From Gammaproteobacteria bacterium (lineage in GTDB: Bacteria > Pseudomonadota > Gammaproteobacteria > UBA4575), in the NCBI GenBank assembly GCA_014075255.1, contig CP046178.1, forward strand, positions 769,616-833,615: 64,000 nucleotides of DNA. Direction: 5' to 3'. Made by a program: the position numbers and the translations under genes. A model generated the notes under the pieces. The model searched no databases, had not been told where the DNA came from, and saw only the letters and a list, made by a program, of their open reading frames with translations. Shown one piece after another: positions 1-9,240 of the stretch (the stretch's first letter is position 1; every line of letters starts with the position of its first letter).

Positions 1-1
1 A

Positions 2-1840
2 TCACTAGATGAAATTGGCTATGAAACTCCCTCTCCTATTCAGTCTCAAACCATTCCACTGTTATTGGAAGGTAAAGATTTAGTAGGGCAAGCACAAACA
101 GGAACCGGCAAGACTGCAGCATTTGCACTGCCTATCCTTAGCAATTTAGATATCAAACAAAAAGATCCGCAAGTTTTAGTGCTTGCCCCTACTCGTGAGC
201 TTGCTATTCAAGTTGCTGAAGCATTTAAAAAGTATGCGACGCATTTAAAAAATTTCCATGTGCTACCTATCTATGGCGGACAAGACTATCGCGGTCAAAT
301 ACGTTCCTTACAGCGTGGCGTACATGTAGCAGTAGGTACACCCGGCCGAGTAATGGATCATATGCGACGCGGTACATTAAAGTTAGATAATTTAAAAACC
401 TTAGTACTTGATGAAGCCGATGAAATGCTGCGCATGGGTTTTATAGATGACGTTGAATGGATTCTTGAACAAATCCCCGAAGAAAGACAAATCGCTTTAT
501 TTTCAGCAACCATGCCACAACAGATTCGCCGTATCGCGAATAACTATTTAAATGATCCGGTAGAGGTTACGATTAAAGTTAAAACCTCAACGGCGGAAAC
601 GATACGACAACGCTTTTGGCCGGTAAGTGGAATGCATAACAAGTTAGATGCATTAACAAGAATTTTGGAAGCAGAGTCATTTGATGCGATGCTAATTTTT
701 GTGCGCACCAAAACCGCTACAGCAGAGCTTGCGGATAAACTAGCAGCACGTGGTTACTCAACTGCCGCATTAAATGGAGATATCGCACAAAACACACGTG
801 AACGAACAATCCTTCAATTGAAGAACGGAAAAATAGATTTATTAGTGGCTACAGATGTAGCTGCACGTGGACTGGATGTAGAACGCATAAGCCATGTAAT
901 TAATTTCGACATCCCCTACGACACTGAAGCTTATGTGCACCGTATTGGTCGTACCGGTCGCGCAGGCCGCGAAGGTGATGCAATTTTATTTGTCGCTCCT
1001 CGTGAAAAACGTTTATTACATGCGATTGAAAAGGCAACCAATAAAAAGATCGATATGATGGAGTTACCCTCTACCGAACTCATCAATGACAAGCGTATTG
1101 CTAATTTTAAACAGAAAATTACCGATACATTAGCGAATGAAGACCTAGGACTTTTTACTCAACTTATCGAACAGTATCAAACCGAACATAATGTTCCTGC
1201 AAATGATGTTGCTGCAGCGCTTGCTGTGTTACTTCAAGGCGACACCCCCTTACTCATAAAGAAAAAGACTCATGCTGGCCCACCAAAAGACTGGGGCAGA
1301 GATGATTCTAGAGGTAGGGATAGGAAACCTAGAGGTAATGAGAGAAATAAAGATAGGAACAAAGAAAGAAATAAATCAAGAAAAAATAGAGATTCATCCT
1401 CAAGAAGTGATCATCAATTAGAGGAAGGCATGCAACGCTTCCGTCTAGAAGTGGGCCATAAACACGAAGTCAAACCAGGTAATATTGTGGGCGCTATTGC
1501 CAATGAAGCTGGGTTGGATAGCAAAAACATAGGAAGAATTGAAATTCATGATGACTACAGTGTAATTGATTTACCTAGCGGTATGCCAAAAGACATTTTC
1601 AACACGCTAAAGAAAACTTGGGTCTCTGGCACACAACTTAAAATATCTACCTTAGGCTCAAGTTCAGAGTCAAATGAATATATAGATAGCTCTCCTAGAA
1701 AACCTAAATCAAATAAAAAACCAAGATCTAGATCCAAGCCGAAGCCCGGGAATAAAACTAGAAATAAAACTAGAAACAAAGCAAAAAATAAAGATGGGAA
1801 GAAAAGAAAAAGAAAAGTTAAAACAACTCTAAGTATTTAA
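2..1840 (+). CDS. deaD: DEAD-box ATP-dependent RNA helicase DeaD/CsdA (5' truncated)
   Basis: ATP-dependent RNA helicase for structured RNA, in ribosome assembly and mRNA decay. The frame is open from base 2 and encodes the Q motif (GYETPSPIQ), so the start lies off the left edge; a methionine-like TTG at 65 falls inside the domain and is not the true start. Visible motifs in order are AQTGTGKT (Walker A), PTRELA, TPGR, DEAD, SAT, ARGLD and HRIGRTGR. A DbpA-type RNA-binding domain lies at about 1420-1660. It is flanked by an Arg/Lys/Asn-rich linker (about 1290-1410) and a basic tail (about 1690-1830). That domain order fits DeaD/CsdA better than RhlB or RhlE. The 3' end overlaps the convergent DUF389 gene by 12 bases. 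Confidence 0.95.
   Translation, partial: SLDEIGYETPSPIQSQTIPLLLEGKDLVGQAQTGTGKTAAFALPILSNLDIKQKDPQVLVLAPTRELAIQVAEAFKKYATHLKNFHVLPIYGGQDYRGQIRSLQRGVHVAVGTPGRVMDHMRRGTLKLDNLKTLVLDEADEMLRMGFIDDVEWILEQIPEERQIALFSATMPQQIRRIANNYLNDPVEVTIKVKTSTAETIRQRFWPVSGMHNKLDALTRILEAESFDAMLIFVRTKTATAELADKLAARGYSTAALNGDIAQNTRERTILQLKNGKIDLLVATDVAARGLDVERISHVINFDIPYDTEAYVHRIGRTGRAGREGDAILFVAPREKRLLHAIEKATNKKIDMMELPSTELINDKRIANFKQKITDTLANEDLGLFTQLIEQYQTEHNVPANDVAAALAVLLQGDTPLLIKKKTHAGPPKDWGRDDSRGRDRKPRGNERNKDRNKERNKSRKNRDSSSRSDHQLEEGMQRFRLEVGHKHEVKPGNIVGAIANEAGLDSKNIGRIEIHDDYSVIDLPSGMPKDIFNTLKKTWVSGTQLKISTLGSSSESNEYIDSSPRKPKSNKKPRSRSKPKPGNKTRNKTRNKAKNKDGKKRKRKVKTTLSI
1751..1774 (+). repeat. 12-bp direct repeat encoding NKTR units in the DeaD tail
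   Basis: Two exact tandem copies of AATAAAACTAGA, followed by a degenerate third (AACAAAGC), encode the NKTRNKTRNKAK part of the basic tail. Repeat-slippage expansion of a low-complexity RNA-binding tail is the simplest reading. Confidence 0.7.
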
Positions 1841-2812
1841 CGATTGCCTCAGATATATAATTAACATTAAAATTAATAGAGTTCCAATCCACATAATCAC
1901 ATAGGTTCTCATACTCTTCTTAGCTTTCTCTTTCTTCCACCACGTACGTGGGCTAATTCCTTTAATTAAAAATACAACATTACAAGCCAGATTAACGCAT
2001 GCAATATTAATGGCCAAAAGCAACACTGCACCCATTGCCAAATTGATATTGCCGTAACCCAGCATAATTCCTACCGTTGCCGCGGGAGGAAGCAATGCTA
2101 CGGCTACCATGACCCCCACTAAGACACTCGATAATCCCGTCGTTAATGAAAGTGCCGCTGCCGCCCCTGACGCAAGTGCTAACGCTACTGAATCTAACCC
2201 AACTTCAGTGCGCGCTATTAACTCAGGACTAAAAGTATCGGTTGGCCATACAAAGCCAATGACAATGGACATCGACACTGCAATAGCAATGCCTACTAAA
2301 GTGGTAAAAATCGATTTAACGACTAATGAAATATCGCCCAATGCCGTACCCAAACCTAGAGCTAAATTTGGGCCTAACAAGGGTGCAATCACCATTGCAC
2401 CGATAATTACTGCAACATTATCTTTAATTAATCCAACCGCAGCTACAATCGTAGATAAAACCACGAGCAATACAAACCCAGTATCAAGGTGAGAGTTCTT
2501 CTCGACACCTTTATAAAGCATCTCACGTGATGCCGTTGCTAGGTCTTCATCTCTGCGCTCATCATCTGATAGCTTTGGCAATGATATTTCTATAGGTAAC
2601 ACAACGATTCTTTCATTAGGTTGTGTTTCTAATGATTGCTGTAACTTATCAAGTGTATTTTGAATTTTATTATCTGGCACCAGCATTCTCATTTGCTGCA
2701 AACCATCCTCACTTAAGGAGCCAAGGCGGAAATCATATAGTTCTAATTGCTCTGCGATAGCAGATACTGTATCCACATGTCCTAAATCTGCTACAACTTC
2801 TACATATTTCAT
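1829..2812 (-). CDS. DUF389 (TIGR00341-type) integral membrane protein
   Basis: Conserved membrane protein of unknown transport or sensing role. The first 120 residues are soluble and mixed alpha/beta. Several hydrophobic helices follow, rich in Gly/Ala and including the DUF389-like stretch VAVIIGAMVIAPLLGP (about residues 133-150) and VGVMVAVALLPPAATVG (about 232-248). A last membrane helix sits at the C-terminus. Length (327 aa) is normal for the family. It is convergent with deaD, overlapping it by 12 bases, and is followed downstream by nothing on its own strand. It starts 33 bases after the end of the YaiI gene, so it may be the last gene of a leftward unit. Function is not established. 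Confidence 0.85.
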   Translation of the reverse strand: MKYVEVVADLGHVDTVSAIAEQLELYDFRLGSLSEDGLQQMRMLVPDNKIQNTLDKLQQSLETQPNERIVVLPIEISLPKLSDDERRDEDLATASREMLYKGVEKNSHLDTGFVLLVVLSTIVAAVGLIKDNVAVIIGAMVIAPLLGPNLALGLGTALGDISLVVKSIFTTLVGIAIAVSMSIVIGFVWPTDTFSPELIARTEVGLDSVALALASGAAAALSLTTGLSSVLVGVMVAVALLPPAATVGIMLGYGNINLAMGAVLLLAINIACVNLACNVVFLIKGISPRTWWKKEKAKKSMRTYVIMWIGTLLILMLIIYLRQSLNT

Positions 2813-2845
2813 ATAAGGTAAATCTACACTTTAAATTAATTAAGC

Positions 2846-3301
2846 TTAGTTCGCTGAACTGTAATTAGTTAAGTACTTATCTAGATGGTTTGCAAATTCC
2901 TGGCGATCACTTTGGCTGAGTGGCGGTGGACCACCAGTATGCACGCCACTTCCCCGCATACTGTCCATAAAATCACGCACTTCCAACCTATTCTTAATCG
3001 TACCTACCGTGTACATTTCCCCACGTGGATTAAGTGCTTCGCCACCTTTTTCAATAACTTCTGCTGCGAGCGGGATATCACTGGTAATTACGAGATCGCC
3101 TTTACTTAGACGCTTAACAATTTCATTGTCAGCCACATCAAATCCTGATGGAACTTGTAACATAGTAATGTTCTTCAAGGATGGTTTACTTATAGATTGA
3201 TTAGCAACTAATGTGAGTTCAATGCCTGTACGTTCTGCTGCTCTAAATAAAATATCCTTAATTACAACAGGACAAGCATCAGCATCTACCCAAATTTTCA
3301 T
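2846..3301 (-). CDS. YaiI/YqxD family protein (DUF188)
   Basis: Small cytoplasmic protein (151 aa) of the YaiI/YqxD family, which has a PIN-like nuclease fold but no firmly assigned substrate. It opens with the family signature [13 protein letters not shown], whose aspartates would form the acidic centre. It also carries [16 protein letters not shown] and the RGEMYT segment. Length is typical. It lies between YtoQ and DUF389 on the same strand with short gaps. The family call is firm; a nuclease role is only family-level inference. Confidence 0.88.
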   Translation of the reverse strand: MKIWVDADACPVVIKDILFRAAERTGIELTLVANQSISKPSLKNITMLQVPSGFDVADNEIVKRLSKGDLVITSDIPLAAEVIEKGGEALNPRGEMYTVGTIKNRLEVRDFMDSMRGSGVHTGGPPPLSQSDRQEFANHLDKYLTNYSSAN

Positions 3302-3327
3302 GTAGTAAACAAATCGACTAAAATCTA

Positions 3328-3768
3328 TTATTTACTAATTACGTATTTCAATATTTCTACCACTTGGTCAGGAGATTGAGCCCAAGCCATTGCAGCAGCA
3401 TCCACTTCTTTTAAAGGGTGGATAATATCTTCATCATGTAATGTGATATAGGGTTTACCAAGTGCCGCACAACAACCCGCATCAAATGCAGCGTTCCATT
3501 GCTTGTATTTATCACCAAACCGTACAATTGCAATATCACAATGTTCAATAAGTGTTTTAGTACGGATACTATTTACTTTAGAAGACTTATGGTCGCGCCA
3601 AAACTTGCTACTTTCCCCACCTAGTACGTCACCCGCTGCATCACTCGCTTCATGATCTGTAACCGCAGAGGTAAAAGAGACAGGTAAATTATTTACTTTA
3701 GCCCCTGCTTGTATTTGTTCACGCCAATCTGTGTGTATTTCACCAGATAAATATACTAACCATTCCAT
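3328..3768 (-). CDS. YtoQ family protein
   Basis: A 146-aa cytoplasmic protein matching the YtoQ family (first named in Bacillus), with conserved [17 protein letters not shown] at the start, [14 protein letters not shown] in the middle and [13 protein letters not shown] towards the end. The last segment resembles nucleoside 2-deoxyribosyltransferase-like folds, where a conserved acidic residue handles the substrate; that activity is inference. It is followed 26 bases later by the YaiI gene, suggesting a two- or three-gene unit. Confidence 0.8.
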   Translation of the reverse strand: MEWLVYLSGEIHTDWREQIQAGAKVNNLPVSFTSAVTDHEASDAAGDVLGGESSKFWRDHKSSKVNSIRTKTLIEHCDIAIVRFGDKYKQWNAAFDAGCCAALGKPYITLHDEDIIHPLKEVDAAAMAWAQSPDQVVEILKYVISK

Positions 3769-3879
3769 TGAGCAATCTTTTTGAATTTATTTTAAGAATT
3801 AATTAAGAGCAGTAGAAAATACATCTTAACCACTTCACTTAGCTTTCTATCTCTGAGAGGAGTAGTTAATACATTCTAA

Positions 3880-4350
3880 CTAATGAACATGTCCGTGAGC
3901 AATTTCCTCTTCAGTTGCTTCACGCACACTTATGATTGTGACATCAAAATTCAATTCGACTCCTGCTAGAGGGTGATTTGCATCAACCGTTACCATGTCG
4001 CCATCAACTTTTTTAACCACAATTCTTTGCATGTCACCATTTGGGTTTTGCGCCTCAAATGACATTCCTACCTCAATATTGTCCACACCTTGGAAAGCAG
4101 TTTTAGGTACAGACTCCACTAGCTCTTCCACTACATCTCCATAGCCATCAGCAGGTTGTACTTTTACAGTAAGCGCATCGTTTTCAACCTTACCTACCAA
4201 TTCCTTTTCTAAGCCTGGAATAAGATTACCCACCCCATGCAAATAAGTGAGAGGCTCCGCGCCTTCAGAGGTATCAATTACATTCTCATCATTATCTGTA
4301 AGCTTATAGTGAATACTTACCACCGAATTATCACCAATCATCAACGACAT
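3880..4350 (-). CDS. slyD: FKBP-type peptidyl-prolyl isomerase, SlyD-like
   Basis: Proline isomerase/chaperone of the SlyD group. The N-terminal FKBP half contains the SlyD-like LHGVGNLIPGLEKEL. The insert-in-flap chaperone domain lies at roughly residues 65-130, and the SlyD hallmark NHPLAGVELNFDV comes near residue 125. At 156 aa it is shorter than enterobacterial SlyD because the Cys/His-rich metal-binding tail is reduced to AHGHVH, so nickel-handling ability is probably weak. Met1 and Met4 are both possible starts. It stands alone, with gaps of about 110 and 66 bases on either side. Confidence 0.92.
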   Translation of the reverse strand: MSLMIGDNSVVSIHYKLTDNDENVIDTSEGAEPLTYLHGVGNLIPGLEKELVGKVENDALTVKVQPADGYGDVVEELVESVPKTAFQGVDNIEVGMSFEAQNPNGDMQRIVVKKVDGDMVTVDANHPLAGVELNFDVTIISVREATEEEIAHGHVH

Positions 4351-4416
4351 ATTTATTCCTTATTTAATGAATTTTCCACATATGAATTACAGTTTATATG
4401 GACAATTCGGTCATTA

Positions 4417-4671
4417 TTACTGGGATAGGAACAAAATTCTATATAACGCATAAGCTAGAAAGATGATCGCAAGCAGGATAATTGGGCCAGAACCACCTTT
4501 AGGCCTTTCCACTTTTAGATAAGGATTTTGCTCAAAGTATGCCTCAACAAGCTGTTTGGCCTCTTTTAGAGGCATTGATCTTTTTACACGCAGGATCTTA
4601 ATCGCACCGATTTTTCTTCCTTGCTCAAGCTCCTCAATAATGTCTGAGTCTAAATCTATTCTTTCATTCAT
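4417..4671 (-). CDS. Small membrane protein with an L7/L12 C-terminal-like motif
   Basis: An 84-aa protein of unknown function. Residues about 15-50 (GRKIGAIKILRVKRSMPLKE, then AKQLVE) resemble the C-terminal domain of ribosomal protein L7/L12, where KxxVIKxxRxxxxLxLKEAKxLVE is conserved. A single hydrophobic helix follows at about residues 63-81, preceded by a GGSG hinge. The topology would put the L12-like part in the cytoplasm with a C-terminal anchor. It is not a ribosomal L12, because it lacks the dimerisation domain. See findings. Confidence 0.7.
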   Translation of the reverse strand: MNERIDLDSDIIEELEQGRKIGAIKILRVKRSMPLKEAKQLVEAYFEQNPYLKVERPKGGSGPIILLAIIFLAYALYRILFLSQ

Positions 4672-4707
4672 AACATTAAATTACCGACGATAACAATTCA
4701 GATAGCG

Positions 4708-5445
4708 CTAATTACTTCGCACTCTATGCGGAGCCTTAAAATACATTATTAGAGAAACTATTAAAATCAGTAAAAACAAATACATAAGTTTTCGCCAAAC
4801 ACTGCTGTAATGTCTTAAAACACTAACTTCGTTTACATAGATAGTTTCACAAGCACCATTCCCCACATCATCACGAGTTGTGCTAGTCCCTCGTGTACCA
4901 CCGGTGTTTAAGTTTTTATAACTAGTTAGCCAGCCGGCGATTCTGATCTGATCACCAACTTTTATCTTACGAAGTTTTTTTCGAATATATTTATCATCCG
5001 AAATCAAATGATTATTTGATAACTGTGCAGGCTCAAATCTTTCCCATGCTTGCTGATCTTTGGTGCCAAAATTACAAGTAAATTGGCCGTTCCAAAATTT
5101 AATCTCTGGAAGATATTCAGTAAACGCACTTTTATCCCATACAACACAATAATCTGCAACATTAAGATGGTCATTCCATCTCTTGTGTAGATTATAATTA
5201 CCATCATGAATTTCATAAGAAACGACTAATCCATATAGCTCATAGTCGTACAAAGGCTGTATTTCGTAGTCAACCTTATTAACGTTTACAGAAAATGCAG
5301 ATTTCTCTATTTTATTCTGTGTAGGCTCACCCTTCAGCTCATCTACAACCTTCATGTCTTCTGACAAATCGTTTCTATTCCAAAAACTAATCAGTAGAAG
5401 AACAAAACTTAACGGAATAATGTAATTCCATTTCAAAATAAACAC
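4708..5445 (-). CDS. Membrane protein of unknown function
   Basis: I do not recognise a named family. The 245-aa product has one hydrophobic helix near the N-terminus (about residues 8-22) and one near the C-terminus (about 215-235), enclosing about 190 residues presumably in the periplasm. This central part is rich in aromatic residues and has three Cys (YCVVWDKS, FTCNFG, NGACETIYVN) that could form a disulphide or bind a ligand. The RGTSTTRDDVGNGACE stretch looks constrained. It precedes a membrane-anchored glutaredoxin-like gene by only 24 bases, so thiol chemistry could link the two. That is inference from position. Confidence 0.6.
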   Translation of the reverse strand: MFILKWNYIIPLSFVLLLISFWNRNDLSEDMKVVDELKGEPTQNKIEKSAFSVNVNKVDYEIQPLYDYELYGLVVSYEIHDGNYNLHKRWNDHLNVADYCVVWDKSAFTEYLPEIKFWNGQFTCNFGTKDQQAWERFEPAQLSNNHLISDDKYIRKKLRKIKVGDQIRIAGWLTSYKNLNTGGTRGTSTTRDDVGNGACETIYVNEVSVLRHYSSVWRKLMYLFLLILIVSLIMYFKAPHRVRSN

Positions 5446-5469
5446 CGATCCACTAATGCAGAGTTTTAA

Positions 5470-5805
5470 TTAAGTTCCACCTGCTAATTTTATTATTTTA
5501 GATGGATCATATCCTGCAACAATTTCTCCGTTAATTAAGAGCACAGGCACCCCTTTCACACCCAATCTATCGTATTGTTCCCTTCCTTCTTGTGAGCTTT
5601 CAACATCATATTCATGATATTCAATATTATTCTCATTCAATAATTCTCTGGTTTTCTCACAGTATCCACACCAAGAGGTTGCATAAAGAATCACTTTCCC
5701 GTCATGAGCTGCAGCATAATCAGGTGGCGGATTAATAAAATTTGTAATCGAACTCCAATTCAAGACAATTGTCACTGCTGCAATAATTAAAAAATACTTT
5801 TTCAC
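5470..5805 (-). CDS. Membrane-anchored or secreted glutaredoxin-like protein
   Basis: A 111-aa thioredoxin-fold protein. A hydrophobic N-terminal segment (residues 4-20) is a signal anchor or signal peptide. The active site CGYC sits at residues 46-49 after YATSW, and the cis-proline is in GVPVLL at about residue 87. CxYC plus this length indicates a glutaredoxin/NrdH-like domain rather than thioredoxin. Extracytoplasmic glutaredoxin domains are unusual because glutathione recycling is cytoplasmic. The neighbouring Cys-containing membrane protein (4708-5445) is a possible partner. Confidence 0.8.
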   Translation of the reverse strand: MKKYFLIIAAVTIVLNWSSITNFINPPPDYAAAHDGKVILYATSWCGYCEKTRELLNENNIEYHEYDVESSQEGREQYDRLGVKGVPVLLINGEIVAGYDPSKIIKLAGGT

Positions 5806-5858
5806 TTAAATTTCCCTTAATGGTTACTACGCCTAGATTATTTTACTACACATAATAA

Positions 5859-6404
5859 TTATTCTTTTTTACAGGCTTGCATGATTTCATTTAATCTATC
5901 CTGCCCCATACTATTCATTAGCTCAATGTTCCGTATAGGTATTTGATCAATATCTGGATAGTTAGCAATAGCCTTTTCAAGGCTATCTTCTCGAAGTAGA
6001 TGCAACATAGGATAGGGTGATCGATTAGTACAATTTTCTACATCATTTGGATCAGTTCCATCAAACTGATAGTTTGGGTGAAAACTGGCAATTTGATATA
6101 CGCCTTCTAGGCCCATTTCTACCAGCAAACTATCCGCAAGACTCAAAAACTCATTGTAGTCAAAAAAGTCTTGTAGTACTTGTGGATGAATAAGGAGTGT
6201 AGTTTCAACAGTTGCATCGCTATCAAGCAATTCTAACTCTGTTTGCAATGCACCCAACAACTGTTCTTCGGTGAGCGCATTTGTTGCAAATAAACGTACT
6301 CTATTGTTGACCAATTCACGTTTAACAAATGGGCATAGATTCAACTCGACGACAAACGATTCAATCCACTGCCGTACTGACTCAGTTATTATATTATCTT
6401 GCAT
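5859..6404 (-). CDS. DUF1415 family protein
   Basis: A 181-aa cytoplasmic protein of the DUF1415 family, function unknown. Characteristic segments are VELNLCPFVKRELV near residue 20, QIASFHPNYQFDGTDPNDVE around 105-125 and NRSPYPMLHLLRE just after. These carry conserved Cys, His and Asp residues that could form a metal site, though nothing in the sequence proves it. Length is typical. It follows lpd by about 50 bases on the same strand and may be cotranscribed. Confidence 0.85.
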   Translation of the reverse strand: MQDNIITESVRQWIESFVVELNLCPFVKRELVNNRVRLFATNALTEEQLLGALQTELELLDSDATVETTLLIHPQVLQDFFDYNEFLSLADSLLVEMGLEGVYQIASFHPNYQFDGTDPNDVENCTNRSPYPMLHLLREDSLEKAIANYPDIDQIPIRNIELMNSMGQDRLNEIMQACKKE

Positions 6405-6453
6405 AGTCTAACTGAGCTAAAACAAGCTTAATAACTTAATTAAATTTTAATAT

Positions 6454-7884
6454 TTAAATATGAACTGCACGCTCATCAACTGCTAAAGCAGCTTCATGCA
6501 TACCTTCCGCGAGACTAGGATGTGCATGAATTGTGCGCGCTAGATCTTCTGAGGAAAGCTCAGACTCCATAGCTACGACCGCTTCAGAAATGAGTTCAGA
6601 TGCATTTGGGCCTAGAACATGAACACCTAGAATTTGGTCTGTTTTTTTATCGGCAATTATTTTGAATAGTCCTTCAGTATCGCCCATAGCACGCGCACGA
6701 CCTAGCGCCATGAATGGAAAGGTACCAATCTTAATTTTAATACCCGCTTGCTTACATTCTTGTTCTGTTTTACCAGCCCATGCGATTTCTGGCCATGTAT
6801 AAATCACCCAAGGAATATTATCGTGATTCATCACTGCATGTTGACCGGCAAGCATTTCTGCAACTGCTATACCTTCTTCAGAACCTTTATGAGCTAACAT
6901 CGCACCACCAATGACATCACCAATGGCATAGACGTTTTCAGCTGAAGTTTGCCAACGATTGTTAACTTCTATAAAACCTTTTTGATTTGTTTTTACTTTT
7001 GCCAAATCCAATCTCAAGCTATCTGTATTAGCTTTGCGGCCCACTGCGACAATTAGCTTATCTACTTCTAATGACTTTTCTTCACCATCGTTCGTATACT
7101 TGATTAATGCTTTGTCACTACTGACATTTACTTCATTTACTAAACTATTTAGACGAATATCTAAACCTTGTTTGTTTAAAATCTTATGCGCTTCTTTGGC
7201 TATAGCTTTATCAGCGCTAGGCAAAAAGTCTGGCATGGCTTCGAGTATTACAACCTCTGAACCTAACCGCTTCCAGACACTGCCCATCTCTAAACCAATC
7301 ACACCCGCGCCAATTACCCCTAAACGTTTTGGTATTTCTTGCAACGCAAGCGCACCCGTAGAATTCAAGATGGTTTTGTTATCGACTTTAGCGATAGGAA
7401 TATCAATCGGATCCGAACCACTCGCAATTACTATATGCTTTGTTTGCAAGATTTCAGACAGTTGAGTTGCTGCATTCTGAACTTTAATGGTTTGAGCTGT
7501 TGCAAAGCTTGCAGTAGCCGAAAAAACGTCAATCTTATTTTTTTTTAATAAACTTGCTACACCACCGGTAAGCACTTGCACTACTTTGTCTTTGCGCTTT
7601 TGCATCGTGGGCACATCCACTTCAACACCGCTGACTTTAATACCGTGTTCTTTGGCTTGCTCATTAAGAAAATGCACATGATGACTAGAATCCAGCAATG
7701 CTTTAGAAGGTATACAACCTACATTTAAACATGTGCCACCCAAGGTAGCTTTACCTTTAGTATTGACCCAGGAATCTATACAGGCTGCCTTCATACCCAA
7801 TTGCGAGCACCTAATAGCACAAACGTAACCAGCTGGCCCAGCACCGATTACCACGACGTCATATTTTTTATTATTATCAGTCAT
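6454..7884 (-). CDS. lpd: Dihydrolipoyl dehydrogenase (E3)
   Basis: FAD flavoenzyme that reoxidises dihydrolipoamide on the E2 core using NAD+. The FAD motif is VVIGAGPAGY at residues 11-20. The redox disulphide is in GGTCLNVGCIPSK (Cys52/Cys57), the NAD-binding GAGVIGLEMG is mid-protein, and the catalytic His/Glu pair is in HPSLAEGMHE near residues 455-460. Its 476 aa is the family norm. It is the last gene of sucA-odhB-lpd, six bases after odhB, so it is probably the E3 for the 2-oxoglutarate complex. Whether it also serves pyruvate dehydrogenase or glycine cleavage cannot be seen here. Confidence 0.97.
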   Translation of the reverse strand: MTDNNKKYDVVVIGAGPAGYVCAIRCSQLGMKAACIDSWVNTKGKATLGGTCLNVGCIPSKALLDSSHHVHFLNEQAKEHGIKVSGVEVDVPTMQKRKDKVVQVLTGGVASLLKKNKIDVFSATASFATAQTIKVQNAATQLSEILQTKHIVIASGSDPIDIPIAKVDNKTILNSTGALALQEIPKRLGVIGAGVIGLEMGSVWKRLGSEVVILEAMPDFLPSADKAIAKEAHKILNKQGLDIRLNSLVNEVNVSSDKALIKYTNDGEEKSLEVDKLIVAVGRKANTDSLRLDLAKVKTNQKGFIEVNNRWQTSAENVYAIGDVIGGAMLAHKGSEEGIAVAEMLAGQHAVMNHDNIPWVIYTWPEIAWAGKTEQECKQAGIKIKIGTFPFMALGRARAMGDTEGLFKIIADKKTDQILGVHVLGPNASELISEAVVAMESELSSEDLARTIHAHPSLAEGMHEAALAVDERAVHI

Positions 7885-7890
7885 TACGAT

Positions 7891-9195
7891 CTAGACTTGC
7901 AGCAAAAGTCTATTTGGGTCTTCGATGATACTTTTAACATGACTTAAGAATTGCACCGCTTCTTTCCCATCAATAATGCGATGATCATAGCTAAGCGCTA
8001 AATACATCATAGGTGCGATGATCACTTCTCCACTTTGCGCAATTGGACGCGCTTGTATGGAATGCATACCCAATATAGCACTCTGCGGTGGATTAATAAT
8101 TGGAGTAGACATCATAGAACCAAATACACCACCATTAGAAATGGTAAATGTCCCACCAGTGAGCTCTTCTATAGCGACTTTATTATCTTGCGCACGAACT
8201 GCTAGGTCGTTAATTGTTTTTTCAACGCCCGCAAAAGACAAACCATCTGCATCACGTACGATAGGAACAACTAGGCCGCGTTGCGTACTAACCGCCACGC
8301 CAATATCAAAGTAATCATGATAAATAACATCTGTATCTTCAACAGATGCATTTATAATCGGAAATTCTTTTAATGCTTCTACCGCAGCTTTAACAAAAAA
8401 TGACATGAAGCCAAGTTTTACTCCATGTGATTCTTCAAAGCTTTCTTTATAACGTTGACGAAGATCAATTATGCTTTGCATATTCACTTCATTAAAAGTT
8501 GTTAAAATTGCGCTTTCATGTTGAGCCTGTACTAAGCGCTTAGAAATACTTTTACGCAAACCAGTCATAGGTACACGTTTATCTTCACGTGCCGCAGCTA
8601 GTGAAAATTGTGGCGCCAACATGATTTCAGTAGCGGAATCTATATCACTTGCGGTTGCCGGCGCTGCATTTTCAACCAGCGCTTCAATATCTTTTTTCGT
8701 AACGCGCCCATCTTTACCAGTACCTTGAACACTTTCTACATTTATATTATTTTCAGCAGCAAGCTTTCTAACCGCAGGACTTGTTTTAGATACACTTTCT
8801 GTAACATATTTCGCCACAAGAGATTCGCTTGGCGCAGGTCGAATCTGCGAAATATTGCTTGGATTATCAATCACATTTACTTGCTCTTGATTAGAACTAG
8901 ATGGCGTATCTGTTACAGGTGTACTACCGTTCGTTACGGCACTCTTAGCACGTTTCTTGCTAATATTAATCACAGCAATAACATCATTGCTTTGTACACG
9001 TTCATTTTTATGTTTTGTTATGGAAGCTAACTTACCTGTTTCAGGCGCGGTGATTTCGAGAATTACTTTGTCCGTTTCCACATCTACAAGCTGCTCACCT
9101 TCTTCCACAAACTCACCCGGTTTCTTTAACCAATCGCCAATAATGGCTTCAGTTACCGATTCTGCTAATTCGGGAATAGTTACATCTATTTTCAT
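7891..9195 (-). CDS. odhB: Dihydrolipoyllysine succinyltransferase, E2 of 2-oxoglutarate dehydrogenase
   Basis: Core of the 2-oxoglutarate dehydrogenase complex; transfers succinyl from lipoamide to CoA. There is one lipoyl domain with the target lysine in ETDKVILEI (Lys43). A Ser/Thr-rich linker (about 85-130) and the peripheral-subunit-binding domain (about 137-175, [14 protein letters not shown]) follow. The catalytic domain from about 205 carries SYDHRIIDG with His405 and Asp409. A single lipoyl domain and position after sucA identify it as the succinyl- rather than acetyltransferase. Also called sucB. Confidence 0.97.
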   Translation of the reverse strand: MKIDVTIPELAESVTEAIIGDWLKKPGEFVEEGEQLVDVETDKVILEITAPETGKLASITKHKNERVQSNDVIAVINISKKRAKSAVTNGSTPVTDTPSSSNQEQVNVIDNPSNISQIRPAPSESLVAKYVTESVSKTSPAVRKLAAENNINVESVQGTGKDGRVTKKDIEALVENAAPATASDIDSATEIMLAPQFSLAAAREDKRVPMTGLRKSISKRLVQAQHESAILTTFNEVNMQSIIDLRQRYKESFEESHGVKLGFMSFFVKAAVEALKEFPIINASVEDTDVIYHDYFDIGVAVSTQRGLVVPIVRDADGLSFAGVEKTINDLAVRAQDNKVAIEELTGGTFTISNGGVFGSMMSTPIINPPQSAILGMHSIQARPIAQSGEVIIAPMMYLALSYDHRIIDGKEAVQFLSHVKSIIEDPNRLLLQV

Positions 9196-9240
9196 GACAT
9201 TACCTCAATATTTCATGAATCAGTTAATACAGTTAACAAC

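Noticed and set aside
2109-2492. A 127-codon plus-strand open frame within the DUF389 gene
   Set aside because: It is antisense to a clearly conserved membrane gene and has Thr/Asn/Pro-rich, low-complexity content with no family match.
8608-9030. Open frame opposite odhB, and similar ones opposite lpd, sucA, clpA and fumC
   Set aside because: These are out-of-frame shadows of highly conserved enzymes, with no ribosome-binding site or recognisable domain.
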